DNA of 64,000 nucleotides from Quadrisphaera sp. RL12-1S (lineage in GTDB: Bacteria; Actinomycetota; Actinomycetes; Actinomycetales; Quadrisphaeraceae): the NCBI RefSeq assembly GCF_014270065.1, contig NZ_JACNME010000002.1, forward strand, positions 516,285 through 580,284, in the 5' to 3' direction. Below the pieces are notes generated by a model. It saw nothing but the letters and a program-made list of their open reading frames with translations, ran no database searches and had not been told where the DNA came from. Shown here one piece after another: positions 15,767-24,426 of this stretch. Positions within the stretch are counted from its first letter, which is position 1, and every line of letters starts with the position of its first letter. Position numbers and translations under genes: made by a program.

Positions 15767-16669
15767 ATGGCTGCCTCCCCCTCGTCTCCGAACCCGCGGC
15801 GCCGGGGCGTCGTCGTCGCGATCGCCGCGGCCGTGGCGGTGGTGCTCGTGGCGGCAGCAGCGCTGGCCTACCGCGAGCTGCGCCAGCGCGGGGAGGACCA
15901 GGTCAGCGTGGGCGGGGTGCCGGTGGCGGGTCCGCCGTCGTCGTCGCCCAGCGGGTCGGCGAGCTGCGACGGGCAGACGAGCGGCGACCTGCGCTTCGAC
16001 ACCGAGATGACCGGCGCCGACGGCGAGGCCGTCCCGTACAGCGTGAGCCTGCCGGCGGACTACTACACCGCCTGCAAGACCTACCCCGTGCTGTACGCGC
16101 TGCACGGGCGCGACCAGTCGAACGCCACCTTCCTGCCCGAGGCGGAGCGGCTGCGGGCGGCGGTGGACGCGGGGGCGCTGCGCGACGTCGTCATCGTCAC
16201 GCCGGACAGCAACAAGGACGGCCGGTGGGAGGGCGTGTACGACACGCACTTCATCGACGACCTCATCCCCCACGTCGAGCAGACCTACCGCGTCGAGCCC
16301 GGCGCGGCGCAGCGCCTGCTGGTGGGCTGGTCGATGGGTGGGCACGGCGCGTTCCGGTTCGGGGTGGAGCACCCCGACGGCTTCGCGGCGGTGTGGTCGG
16401 TGGACGGCGCGATGAGCCGCGACCCGCAGTCGTACCTGACCTTCCTGCCGGGGGTGCGGGCCACCCCTCCGCAGATCCACCTCACCGGCGGTGACCTCAA
16501 CGGCGACCGCGTGGAGGCCGTGGTGGACCTCTTCGCCCAGCAGGGCGTGCAGTTCCCCTACGAGCGCGAGCCGCTGGGCCACGACTTCAAGCTCTTCGTC
16601 GAGGCCGACCAGAAGGCCGGGTGGACCCAGCTGCGCTGGCTCGACTCCCAGCTGGGCCGTCAGCTCTGA
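15767..16669 (+). CDS. Secreted/membrane-anchored esterase (PF00756-like)
   Basis: 300 residues. An N-terminal hydrophobic segment (GVVVAIAAAVAVVLVAAAAL) acts as a signal anchor. The alpha/beta-hydrolase part has YPVLYALHGRDQSN, VVIVTPDSNKDGRWEG, the nucleophile elbow LVGWSMGGHGAFRFG, and a late His in LGHDFKLF, as in esterase D/antigen 85-like enzymes. ATG at 15767 chosen as it precedes the anchor; a longer frame would run through the palindrome. It ends 10 bases inside the convergent MFS gene. Confidence 0.85.
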   Translation: MAASPSSPNPRRRGVVVAIAAAVAVVLVAAAALAYRELRQRGEDQVSVGGVPVAGPPSSSPSGSASCDGQTSGDLRFDTEMTGADGEAVPYSVSLPADYYTACKTYPVLYALHGRDQSNATFLPEAERLRAAVDAGALRDVVIVTPDSNKDGRWEGVYDTHFIDDLIPHVEQTYRVEPGAAQRLLVGWSMGGHGAFRFGVEHPDGFAAVWSVDGAMSRDPQSYLTFLPGVRATPPQIHLTGGDLNGDRVEAVVDLFAQQGVQFPYEREPLGHDFKLFVEADQKAGWTQLRWLDSQLGRQL

Positions 16670-17859
16670 CGTCCAGGCCCGCGTGACGGCCGGGCGACCA
16701 GCAGGACGACGACGACGCCCGCCACCGCCAGCACCCCGTAGCCAGCGCTGATCTGCACCAGCGTGAGGGTGCCGGTGAGGCGGCCCGCCACGAGGCTGGG
16801 GCCGGCGGCGCAGCTGTAGCTGACCAGGAAGACCGTGGACAGCACGCCCGCGCGGTCGGCCGGCCCGGTGCGGGCGAGCAGCGCGCGCATGCCGCCGGTC
16901 TGTGCCACGCCCTGGGCGAGACCGGCGGCCAGGCTCGCCGAGAGGAACGGTCCCGTGGCCGCCGCGGCGAGCGCGCCGAGGATCCCTCCCACGCACAGCA
17001 GGTACACCACCGCGCCCCCGCGCAGGGCGAGGTCGGGGCGGAAGCGGGCTGACAGCGGACCACCCAGCACGGCCAGCACCGTGAACGACGCGAAGACCGC
17101 CGCGGCCAGCAGCGCGGTGCTGGACCCCAGCTGCTGCTCGGCGATGGTGGGCCCGAACGCCTGGTAGAAGCCGCCGAGCGACCAGGTGGCGAGGATGAAC
17201 CCCGCGACGGCGCCCAGCTGCCGGCCCGCTCCGGCCGGCACCGTGACGTGCGGCCGCAGGGAGCGCAGCGCGGTGCGCACCGACGTGGCCGCGACCGTCT
17301 CCGGACCGACCGCCACGCCGACGGCCACCGCGAGGAGCAGCACGAGCACGGTGCTGTAGCTGAGCAGGTGCGGCGCCGGCGCGTGGTCGACGAGCACCCC
17401 GGACAGCAGCGCACCGAGCGGGATGCCGAGGGTCGGCGCGGCGCTGGTCACCACCGCCGGCAGCCACCGCCGGCGCAGCGGGGCGGTGTCGACGACGAGC
17501 GCGCCCAGCGCGCTGGACGCCATCCCCGTGGCCAGGCCCTGCAGCAGCCGCCCGACCGCCAGCGGTGCGACGCCGTCCACCCCCAGCAGGACGACGAGGC
17601 CCAGCGCCGAGCAGACCAGCGCCGCGACGCCCACGGCCCTGCGGCCCAGGTGGTCCGACAGCCGGCCGAGGACCAGCAGCGACAGCGCGGCGGCGCCCAG
17701 GTACGCGGCGGTGACGACGGTGAGGTCGGCGGTGGAGAGCCCGTCCTCGGCGCGGTAGAGGTTGTACAGCGGGATCGGGGTGCCCGCGGAGACGAAGGTG
17801 AGCACCAAGGCCGCCGAGGCGACGGCGAACCCGGCGCCGGGAGGGCGTGCGCTGTCCAG
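16660..17859 (-). CDS. MFS transporter (start codon unclear)
   Basis: About 399 residues, 12 predicted membrane helices: SAGTPIPLYNLYRAEDGLS at the first periplasmic loop, GRLSDHLGRRAVGVAAL as the MFS loop 2-3 motif, AVGRLLQGLATGMASSALGA in helix 4. In this frame there is no ATG or GTG between 17860 and the divergent sigma-factor gene. The best candidate is CTG at 17859 with gggga six bases upstream; otherwise TTG/GTG codons inside helix 1. So the start is uncertain or the 5' end has been damaged. Substrate unknown. Confidence 0.7.
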   Translation of the reverse strand: MDSARPPGAGFAVASAALVLTFVSAGTPIPLYNLYRAEDGLSTADLTVVTAAYLGAAALSLLVLGRLSDHLGRRAVGVAALVCSALGLVVLLGVDGVAPLAVGRLLQGLATGMASSALGALVVDTAPLRRRWLPAVVTSAAPTLGIPLGALLSGVLVDHAPAPHLLSYSTVLVLLLAVAVGVAVGPETVAATSVRTALRSLRPHVTVPAGAGRQLGAVAGFILATWSLGGFYQAFGPTIAEQQLGSSTALLAAAVFASFTVLAVLGGPLSARFRPDLALRGGAVVYLLCVGGILGALAAAATGPFLSASLAAGLAQGVAQTGGMRALLARTGPADRAGVLSTVFLVSYSCAAGPSLVAGRLTGTLTLVQISAGYGVLAVAGVVVVLLVARPSRGPGRQS

Positions 17860-18044
17860 TGGTGGTCCCCGGGGTCGCGGTGGCGGGACCGCCAGCCTCG
17901 CACCCGCGGCGCCGTCCCGCCCCCGCGCCGTCCCGCCACCCGCGCCAGTGCGCCGCGCCGTGGTCGTCGTCGTCGTGCAACCTCCGGAGAGGCCTGGCGC
18001 GTAGTACTGCTGTGACGCTGCTGCACGGAGTCCGAGGAGGTGCT

Positions 18045-18578
18045 GTGACCGCAGGGCCGGAGGCCTCCTTCGACGCGTTCGCCACGTCCGCCGCACCGCA
18101 GCTGCGGCGGCTGGCCCGCACGTGGTGCCGCGACGCGCACCGCGCCGACGACCTCGTGCAGGAGGCGCTGGAGCGCCTGTGGTCGGCGTGGCCGCGGGTG
18201 CGCGCCGACGGCAACCCGGCCGCGTACGCGCGCACCACGCTGGTGCGGGTGCTCATCTCCGACGCGCGCCGCCCGTGGCGGCGCCTGGAGGTGCTGCAGG
18301 ACCTGCTGCCGGAGCGGCCGTCCGCCGGCGCGGCGCCGTCCGGCGGGAGCGACGCGTCCGACCGCGTGCTCGAGGCCGTCCGGTCCCTGCCGCCGCGCCA
18401 GCGCGCCGTGGTCCTGCTGCGGTACGCCGAGGACCAGTCCGTCGCGCAGGTCGCCGAGGCGCTCGGCTGCAGCGAGGGCACCGTCAAGAGCCAGGCCTCT
18501 CGCGCGCTCGGCACGCTGCGCGCCCGCCTCGGCGCCACCCACCCCAGCACCACGGCCAGCGAAGGAGCCGTCCTGTGA
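18045..18578 (+). CDS. ECF RNA polymerase sigma factor (SigE/SigK-type)
   Basis: 177 residues with sigma region 2 (RRLARTWCRDAHRADDLVQE, LERLWSAWPRV) and region 4 (LPPRQRAVVLLRYAEDQSVA, LGCSEGTVKSQASRALGTLR). It has the short spacing of SigE-family ECF factors of actinobacteria. GTG at 18045 has gaggagg six bases upstream. The stop overlaps the next gene as GTGA, so that membrane protein is its likely regulatory partner. Confidence 0.9.
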   Translation: MTAGPEASFDAFATSAAPQLRRLARTWCRDAHRADDLVQEALERLWSAWPRVRADGNPAAYARTTLVRVLISDARRPWRRLEVLQDLLPERPSAGAAPSGGSDASDRVLEAVRSLPPRQRAVVLLRYAEDQSVAQVAEALGCSEGTVKSQASRALGTLRARLGATHPSTTASEGAVL

Positions 18579-19645
18579 CCACCGACGAGCCCGTCCAGGA
18601 CCTCGACCGGGACGACGACGACGCCCGCGGCGGGGGTGCGGGCGCGGCGGGGCCGGCGTCGTCGTCCTTCGAGGCGGGACTGCGAGACGCGCTGCGGCGC
18701 GTGGACGGCCAGACCGGCGCCCGCCCGCTGGACCTGGAGGCCGTGCGGCGCCGCGGGGCGCGCCGGCGCCCGGCGCGCGCTCCCGGCGTCCCCCGGGTGC
18801 CGGTGCTGGCCGGTGTCATCGCCGCGGCGTGCGCGACGGGGATCGTGGCGGTCACCGTGAGCGCGCTGCCGACGTCAGCGCCGATCGGTGGCCCGGCGGT
18901 GTCGGTGCAGCCGACGGCGACGGCCGTCCCCACGTCAGCGCCGCCGCTGGCGACCCCCACACCGAGCCCAGCCTTCCCGCACACCCCGGACTACGCCGCG
19001 CTCGGCGAGACACCCGGCGGGACACCCAGCGGACCGAACGCGACCGTCGTGCCGCTCGCGCCGGGCGAGACCTTCCCCGCGCGCGACACCCCGGGCTGGA
19101 ACCCGTTCGCGGTGGCGTACGAGATCCCGGACGTGGCCACCTCGGCCGCCACCGCAGGGGAGCTGCCCCCTGGCGTGCAGCTGGGCCAGGACCTCGGGCA
19201 GTACCGGCTGGAGCCGACCGTTCCGGGCCAGTACTGCGACGGAGCCGACGACGACGCGGTGGCCGGACGGCAGTGGAGCTGGGCGGCGGACCCGCAGTCG
19301 AACGACCCGGCCCAGGTCAGCGTGTCGCTGGTGGTCACCGGGTGGCCCACCGGTGCCGGCGGGCGCGCCTTCAGCGACGCGGTCGAGGACACCGGGGCCT
19401 GCCGGTGGACGAGCGTCCCGGTCTCCCCCGCCGCGGTCAGCGCCCCCGGTGCCGACGAGGCGTGGACGGCGACCTTCCGCGACGGCGGGGACTTCACGCG
19501 CGGCGCCGCGCGCGTGGGCGACCTGGTGGTGGGCGTGGAGGTGTGGAACCCGCCGAGCGGCAGCACGGCGGAGGTGCAGCGGCTGCTGGCCGCGGTCAGC
19601 GCGCAGCTGGCCGCGTCCGGGCTGCCGGCAGCCGCAGGTCGCTGA
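18575..19645 (+). CDS. Membrane protein coupled to ECF sigma factor
   Basis: 356 residues. An acidic N-terminus (DLDRDDDDARGG), FEAGLRDALRRVD near residue 30, a positively charged stretch and one membrane helix (PVLAGVIAAACATGIVAVTV) around residues 70-90, then a Pro/Thr-rich linker and a 220-residue extracytoplasmic domain with two cysteines. The layout (short cytoplasmic anchor, one helix, outer sensor) is that of anti-sigma partners, but no ZAS zinc motif is visible. GTG start with gaaggag upstream. Confidence 0.72.
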   Translation: MTTDEPVQDLDRDDDDARGGGAGAAGPASSSFEAGLRDALRRVDGQTGARPLDLEAVRRRGARRRPARAPGVPRVPVLAGVIAAACATGIVAVTVSALPTSAPIGGPAVSVQPTATAVPTSAPPLATPTPSPAFPHTPDYAALGETPGGTPSGPNATVVPLAPGETFPARDTPGWNPFAVAYEIPDVATSAATAGELPPGVQLGQDLGQYRLEPTVPGQYCDGADDDAVAGRQWSWAADPQSNDPAQVSVSLVVTGWPTGAGGRAFSDAVEDTGACRWTSVPVSPAAVSAPGADEAWTATFRDGGDFTRGAARVGDLVVGVEVWNPPSGSTAEVQRLLAAVSAQLAASGLPAAAGR

Positions 19646-19677
19646 CGGCCACCGGCGTCCGACGGCACCCGTCCAGG

Positions 19678-19745
19678 GAGCTCGGAGGATCGGCCCCTTC
19701 GGCGTGACGGCTCCGTCACAGCGAAGGGGCCGATCCTCCGAGCTC
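19678..19745. repeat. 24-bp perfect palindrome, family B, with inner hairpin
   Basis: Arms at 19678-19701 and 19722-19745 (gagctcggaggatcggcccc...) pair perfectly, and gtgacgg-ct-ccgtcac inside adds seven more pairs. It sits between two convergent genes and probably terminates both. The minus-strand PheRS-like gene ends inside it, so the right arm is coding. A related copy of equal length (62-base core) lies at 31462-31523. Confidence 0.85.
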
Positions 19746-20981
19746 GCCACCGGCACACGGGCGAGCCAGCTCCGCGTGGGGCCCGCAGTGCAGCGCCCGG
19801 TAGACCGCGTCTCTCGCGAGGTCGGCCTCCCACGACGTCAGCGTGCGCTCCAGCGGACGCAGAACCAGCCGGAGCAGGGCGTTGACCTGGCCCGGCACGG
19901 TCCCGAGGCGCTCCTGGACCCGAGGCGGCAGGTCCTCGTGTGCGGTCACCGCCACCACCTGCACCCGCTCCAGGTCTGACGCCCGCTCGCCGAGCGCCGT
20001 CCTGACGCGGTCGCCGAGCACCTCCTCGTCGAGCAGCGGACCGCCCGCCGGGGGGTCGACGGCGTCGCGGTCCAGCACCACGGACAGGTCGCGGCGCGCA
20101 GCCGGCAGGGTCGACACCGGCCGCCACGGCTCCAGGTCGAGCATCTGGCTGGCAGCGCGCGGGTGGGCGGAGCGCAGCCAGCGGATGTCGTCGACGCCCT
20201 TGCGCAGCATCACCGCGCGGTCCAGCCCCAGTCCCAGGGCCAGGCCCGACCAGCCGATCGGGTCCAGGCCCGAGCCCCGCAGCACGGCCGGGGCGACGAG
20301 GCCGCACTCCGCCAGCTCGAGCCACTCGCCGCCGACCTCGACGTCCACCTGCAGCCCGTCGGTCGTGTACGGGTGGGTGGTCGGGACCGCCCGCCAGGAG
20401 GCTCCCGGCAGGACGGCCTGGACCACGGCGCCAGCCATCGCGAGCAGCGCTTCCCGGTCGCTGGCGCGGTCGGTGCGCAGGGTCCGGATCCGCCACAGGT
20501 CCACCTGGTACGGCGCTCCGACGTGGGTCCTGTCCACCACGTCGCGCCGGTGGACCAGTCCCGGCGCCACGAGGAGCTCGTCCACGGCGGGCGCCCGGCG
20601 TCCGTCGAGCCGAGCGCGGGCGCGCTCGGCGGCGACAGCGCGGTAGCGGTCCAGCTCGTGGGGCATCGCCGCGCTGGTGTGGCTGCGCAGCATCGTGGTC
20701 GGGCTGGCGTAGCGGGTGTACCGGCGGGCGCGGGTGACGTCGTCGGTCCGGTAGCCGAGCCGGTCGTAGTTGTCGGCGACGGCTACCAGCGGCCCTGGCC
20801 GCACGCTGCGCACGGGGCAGCCCCACAGCCTGGACAGCGTGCTGGTGACGGCGTCGAGCAGCAGCTGCGCAGCGTGCGGTCCCTGGGCGGGGTCGGTGAG
20901 GTCCCGCAGGGTCAGGGCGGCGACCAGCTCAGGCGTGCTGAGCAGGTCGGCGGTGGTGCGGTGGGAGGTGGAGGTGGGCAC
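19716..20981 (-). CDS. Single-chain phenylalanyl-tRNA synthetase-like protein
   Basis: 421 residues. Class II synthetase core like PheS: SPTTMLRSHTSAAMP, VHRRDVVDRTHVGAPYQVDL, GGEWLELAECGLVAPAVLRG, and motif 3 GLALGLGLDRAVMLRKGVDD. It is fused to an FDX-ACB anticodon-binding domain (PAARRDLSVVLDRDA, DLARDAVYRALHCG) that in bacteria normally sits at the end of PheT. The organisation resembles mitochondrial PheRS. Presumably not the housekeeping enzyme; an accessory ligase role is possible. GTG at 20981 follows aggag. The last ten residues (GELGGSAPSL) are encoded by the palindrome. Confidence 0.82.
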   Translation of the reverse strand: MPTSTSHRTTADLLSTPELVAALTLRDLTDPAQGPHAAQLLLDAVTSTLSRLWGCPVRSVRPGPLVAVADNYDRLGYRTDDVTRARRYTRYASPTTMLRSHTSAAMPHELDRYRAVAAERARARLDGRRAPAVDELLVAPGLVHRRDVVDRTHVGAPYQVDLWRIRTLRTDRASDREALLAMAGAVVQAVLPGASWRAVPTTHPYTTDGLQVDVEVGGEWLELAECGLVAPAVLRGSGLDPIGWSGLALGLGLDRAVMLRKGVDDIRWLRSAHPRAASQMLDLEPWRPVSTLPAARRDLSVVLDRDAVDPPAGGPLLDEEVLGDRVRTALGERASDLERVQVVAVTAHEDLPPRVQERLGTVPGQVNALLRLVLRPLERTLTSWEADLARDAVYRALHCGPHAELARPCAGGELGGSAPSL

Positions 20982-21203
20982 GGCGGGTCTCCTGGCGCTC
21001 GGTCGGTGGGTGGTCAACCCCCGGCCGGCGGCTGCGGAGCGCTACGCGACGTGGCGTGCAGCAGTGGCCCCGCAGCCGGTGGTCGGCCGGGGGCGCCCAA
21101 ATCGACGCGTGCGTCGGAGCGGCGCTGCCACAGGACCAGGGTAGGCCGGAGCGGCACCCGGGGGCCAGGACCACCGCTCCGGCAGGCCGGGCAGACTGCA
21201 GCG

Positions 21204-21692
21204 GTGGTCGTGCTGCGCCCCCAGCTCCCCGAGGACCTGCCGCTGCTCACGGGCGGCGAGAGCCCCTTCGACGACTTCGGCCCGTCAGCCGCGCGGGCCG
21301 CCCCTGCGGGGTGCGACCTGGAGAGGCACGGCGCGCTCACCGTGGTGACCGACGACGGCGACGTCGCCGGCGAGGTCAGCTGGCACTGGCAGGAGCGCCG
21401 CTGGGGCCCGAACGCCGCGTCGGGCTGCCCGATGATCGGCGTCTGGTTGCGTCCGGCGCACCGCGGCAGGGGCATCGGCACGCAGGCGCAGCGCCGGCTC
21501 GTGGAGCTGCTGTTCGCCCACACCGCGGCGCACCGCGTCGAGGCGCACACCGACGTGGAGAACCTCGCCGAGCAGCGCAGCCTGGAGAAGGCGGGGCTGC
21601 TGCGCGAGGGCGTGGTCCGCGGTGGGCAGTGGCGCGACGGCGCCTTCCGGGACGGCGTGCTCTACGCCGTGCTGCGCACCGACCTCACGTGA
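21204..21692 (+). CDS. GNAT family N-acetyltransferase (RimJ/RimL-like)
   Basis: 162 residues: VVVLRPQLPEDLPLLTGGE at the N-terminus, the acetyl-CoA loop IGVWLRPAHRGRGIGTQAQR, and AHTDVENLAEQRSLEKAGLL before GVVRGGQWRDGAFRDGVLYA, as in RimL-type enzymes. GTG start at 21204, alternatively 21210. It is divergent from the PheRS-like gene; the 222-base gap holds no other supported feature. Its last eight bases overlap the convergent kinase gene. Confidence 0.86.
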   Translation: MVVLRPQLPEDLPLLTGGESPFDDFGPSAARAAPAGCDLERHGALTVVTDDGDVAGEVSWHWQERRWGPNAASGCPMIGVWLRPAHRGRGIGTQAQRRLVELLFAHTAAHRVEAHTDVENLAEQRSLEKAGLLREGVVRGGQWRDGAFRDGVLYAVLRTDLT

Positions 21693-22581
21693 AGACGTCG
21701 AGGAGGCGGCGGCACCTCGGCGGGTCGAGCGTGAGCCCGCGCCGCAGGCCCCACAGGAGGTAGGACGCCGACCGCACGAGCACCCAGTCGCGGGCCCGCT
21801 CGCGCGGCACACCCGCCACGTCGACGAAGCGGTCGAAGAGCGCCACCACGCCGGCGTCGTCGTCGACCTCGTCCAGGCGGCTCCACAGGACCCGGGCGAG
21901 GTCGTGCTCGAGGTCTCCCCGCAGCAGCAGCGGGTCCACCACCAGCCAGGGAGCGCGGCGCCCGCGCAGCACCTGCTCGGGGTGGAGGTCGCCGTCGACG
22001 GCGAGGTCCGGGAAGGGCGCGGTAGCCCTGGAAAGGGCGGCGCGGAGCACCGCGTCGACCTGGGGGCGCGGAAAGGGGCGCCCCAGCGCCTCCCACTCCC
22101 CCGGCAGCGACGCTGCGAGCTCGGCAGCGGCCGACGCGGTGCTCGGCACGTCCGCCGCGACGGGCACCGCGAGCGTCACGGCCAGCTCGGCGAGCACCTC
22201 GACCGCCTCGGGCAGCGGGACGCCGGCGAGCGTCGCGCTGCCGTCGAGGCGCTCGAGCAGGAGGGCGCGCTGGTCGTCGTCGTCGACGTCGTGGAGGAGC
22301 ACCGCTCCGCGCCCGGCCCACAGGCGCAGCGCACGCGCCTGACCGGTGACGTCGTCTCCCGGCGGCGCGAGGCGCAGGGCCAGCGGCTCCCCCGGACCGG
22401 ACCGCTCGACGACGGGGACGACGAGCGCGTTCGACCCGTGCCACGGGGGGCCGTCCACGGCGAGCGACCAGCGACGGCACTGGTCGGCGACGAGCGCGGG
22501 GAGCTCCTCAAGCCAGGCGCGGCCCGCGTCGTCGTGCCACCAGCGGGGCATCGCGCGGAACGCCTCCGGCACCTCGACCAC
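21685..22581 (-). CDS. Streptomycin 6-kinase/hydroxyurea phosphotransferase-like protein
   Basis: 298 residues. N-terminus FRAMPRWWHDDAGRAWLEEL, GPPWHGSNALVVPVV, DGDLHPEQVLRGRRAPWLVVDP (catalytic Asp plus metal-binding region) and LEHDLARVLWSRL match the APH(6)/hydroxyurea-kinase family, which phosphorylates streptomycin-type aminoglycosides. The substrate is not proven and chromosomal copies often have unknown physiological targets. GTG start. Confidence 0.82.
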   Translation of the reverse strand: MVEVPEAFRAMPRWWHDDAGRAWLEELPALVADQCRRWSLAVDGPPWHGSNALVVPVVERSGPGEPLALRLAPPGDDVTGQARALRLWAGRGAVLLHDVDDDDQRALLLERLDGSATLAGVPLPEAVEVLAELAVTLAVPVAADVPSTASAAAELAASLPGEWEALGRPFPRPQVDAVLRAALSRATAPFPDLAVDGDLHPEQVLRGRRAPWLVVDPLLLRGDLEHDLARVLWSRLDEVDDDAGVVALFDRFVDVAGVPRERARDWVLVRSASYLLWGLRRGLTLDPPRCRRLLDVFT

Positions 22582-22637
22582 GAGGTCACTCTAGAGGGGT
22601 TGACGTCAGGGCTACCTGACGAGGAGGCTGCGGGCTC

Positions 22638-23033
22638 GTGACCACACCTGGTGCCCTGGAGCGCGAGCACACGCTGATGACCGCCGCGGCGCGCTACGAC
22701 GCGCTGCGCCGCCAGGAGATCGCTGACTCCGCCGGTGTGGACGCCGCCGTCGGTGACCCCGCCAGCGCGCTGGAGCTGCTCGCGCTGAGCGAGGTGCTGG
22801 TCCGCAAGGCCGGGTACGGCCGCCAGCTCACCGTGCGCGGTGCGCGGGCGGCCGGCGCGAGCTGGGCGCAGATCGGGCAGGCGCTGGGGGTGAGCAAGCA
22901 GTCGGCGTGGGAGGGCCACCAGCGCTGGATCGACGAGCAGGTCCGCCAGCACGCCGCGGTCGACCACGAGGGCATGGACGACGACGAGGCCGCGGCCGCG
23001 CGCGAGCTCGCGGGCCGGAGCTCGGACCAGTGA
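22638..23033 (+). CDS. Small helix-turn-helix protein upstream of arr
   Basis: 131 residues. Residues 65-105 read LTVRGARAAGASWAQIGQAL followed by GVSKQSAWEGHQRWIDE, a sigma-region-4/Crp-like helix-turn-helix with a typical recognition helix. The remainder is helical and acidic at the end. GTG start. Its stop overlaps the start of arr as GTGA, so it could regulate that gene or simply be co-expressed with it. Confidence 0.7.
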   Translation: MTTPGALEREHTLMTAAARYDALRRQEIADSAGVDAAVGDPASALELLALSEVLVRKAGYGRQLTVRGARAAGASWAQIGQALGVSKQSAWEGHQRWIDEQVRQHAAVDHEGMDDDEAAAARELAGRSSDQ

Positions 23034-23482
23034 GCGAGAGCGCGCGGGTGCCGGTGACGCTCGACCACTGCGACCACGTGGCGGGGCCGTTCCTCCACGG
23101 GACGCGGGCGGTGCTGGCGGTCGGTGACGAGCTGGTGCCCGGTCACCGGTCGGCCTTCCGGGACCGCGCCCTGCGGCACGTCTACTTCACCACCAAGGAG
23201 GAGACGGCGGCCTGGGGCGCGGAGCTGTCCACCGCGCTGACCGGCGAGACCGGGCGCGGGCACCTGTACGTCGTGGAGCCGCTCGGCCCGTTCGAGGACG
23301 ACCCGAACGTCACCGACAAGAAGTTCCCCGGCAACCCCACGGAGTCGTACCGGACGCTGCACCCGCTGCGCGTGGTCGGGGAGGTGGCCGACTGGCAGGG
23401 CCACTCCCCCGAGGTGGTGCAGGGCATGCTCGACGGCCTCGCCCGCCTGCGCGAGAACGGCCTGGACGTCATCGAGGACTGA
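23030..23482 (+). CDS. arr: NAD(+)-rifampin ADP-ribosyltransferase
   Basis: 150 residues, close to the usual 140-150. Family motifs: GPFLHGTRAVLAVGDELVPG, RHVYFTTKEETAAWGAEL, GHLYVVEPLGPFEDDPNVTD, KKFPGNPTESYRTLHPLRVV, and GHSPEVVQGML. Arr inactivates rifamycins by ADP-ribosylating the ansa-chain hydroxyl. Start GTG at 23030 overlaps the upstream stop. Intact arr genes are common in actinobacterial chromosomes. Confidence 0.95.
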   Translation: MSESARVPVTLDHCDHVAGPFLHGTRAVLAVGDELVPGHRSAFRDRALRHVYFTTKEETAAWGAELSTALTGETGRGHLYVVEPLGPFEDDPNVTDKKFPGNPTESYRTLHPLRVVGEVADWQGHSPEVVQGMLDGLARLRENGLDVIED

Positions 23483-23499
23483 GCCCGAGACTGCTGCGG

Positions 23500-24426
23500 G
23501 TGGCCCGGGACCTGGACCTGCCCGCCGAGCTGGTCGACGTGCTGCGCCGCGAGCTGGGTCGCGCACCGGTGGCGGCGACGGCGGCAGCGGGGGTCTACGC
23601 GTCGGACGCGGCCGCCGTCGTCGTCCTCGAGGACGGCGAGGAGGTGTTCGTCAAGGCGTCGCGAGACCCCGAGCGCCGCCACGACTACCTGACCGAGGCG
23701 CGCATCGGCGCGCAGCTGCCCGCCGGGCTGGTGACCCCGCGGCTGCGCGGGTGGACGGTCGACGGCGCGTGGGTGGTGCTGTGGTTCGATGCGCTGCACG
23801 CGCACCTGGCGGCGCAGCCGTGGACCGCGGACGACGTCGCGGCCGTGGTGGCGGCGGTCGAGGCGCGGGTGGCACTGCTGGTGCCGAGCCCGGTGGTGCC
23901 GCTGCGGTCGGTGGCGGAGATGGTCGGGCCGGCGTTCACCGTGTGGGGCGACCTGGCCGGCGGGCGCCCGCGGGCCCTGGCGGTGGACGACCTGGACGCG
24001 TGGACCCGCGAGCACCTCGACGAGCTCGCGGCGCTGGAGGCCTCCTGGCCGGGGGCGTCGGCCGGGGAGGCGTTGTGCCACTTCGACCCGCGCACCGACA
24101 ACTACCTTCTCGACGACGCCACCGGTGCGGTGTGGACCATCGACTGGAGCCGCGGCTGCCTCGCGGCGCCGTGGGTGGACCTGGTGACGTTCCTCGTCAC
24201 CGCGCGGGGCGACGGGCACGACGCGGCGGCGCTGTTCGCCGCGAGCCCGCTGTCCTGCGGCGCGGAGGCGCGCGCCGTCGACGCGCACCTCGCGGTGCTC
24301 GCCGGGTACTGGACGGAAGCGGCGTTCCGCGCCCGGCCGGACAGCTTCCCCGAGCTGCTCGACTACCAGCGCCGGTCGCTGGCAGGGTCGCTCGCGTGGC
24401 TGCGGGAGCGGTGGACGACCCAATGA
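23500..24426 (+). CDS. Aminoglycoside phosphotransferase family kinase
   Basis: 308 residues, APH/choline-kinase fold. ATP-lobe residues in EVFVKASRDPERRHDYLTEA, catalytic loop GEALCHFDPRTDNYLLDDAT (HxDxxxxN type), and the metal aspartate in VWTIDWSRGCLAAPWVDLV. GTG start 17 bases after arr; the stop overlaps the next gene as ATGA. This puts it in one unit with arr and the dehalogenase. Substrate unknown. Confidence 0.82.
   Translation: MARDLDLPAELVDVLRRELGRAPVAATAAAGVYASDAAAVVVLEDGEEVFVKASRDPERRHDYLTEARIGAQLPAGLVTPRLRGWTVDGAWVVLWFDALHAHLAAQPWTADDVAAVVAAVEARVALLVPSPVVPLRSVAEMVGPAFTVWGDLAGGRPRALAVDDLDAWTREHLDELAALEASWPGASAGEALCHFDPRTDNYLLDDATGAVWTIDWSRGCLAAPWVDLVTFLVTARGDGHDAAALFAASPLSCGAEARAVDAHLAVLAGYWTEAAFRARPDSFPELLDYQRRSLAGSLAWLRERWTTQ

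Noticed and set aside
15314..18553. 1079-codon open frame on the minus strand
   Set aside because: It runs antisense through several well-supported genes, is Arg/Pro-rich low complexity and shares only short stretches with the MFS gene region; a GC-rich shadow frame.
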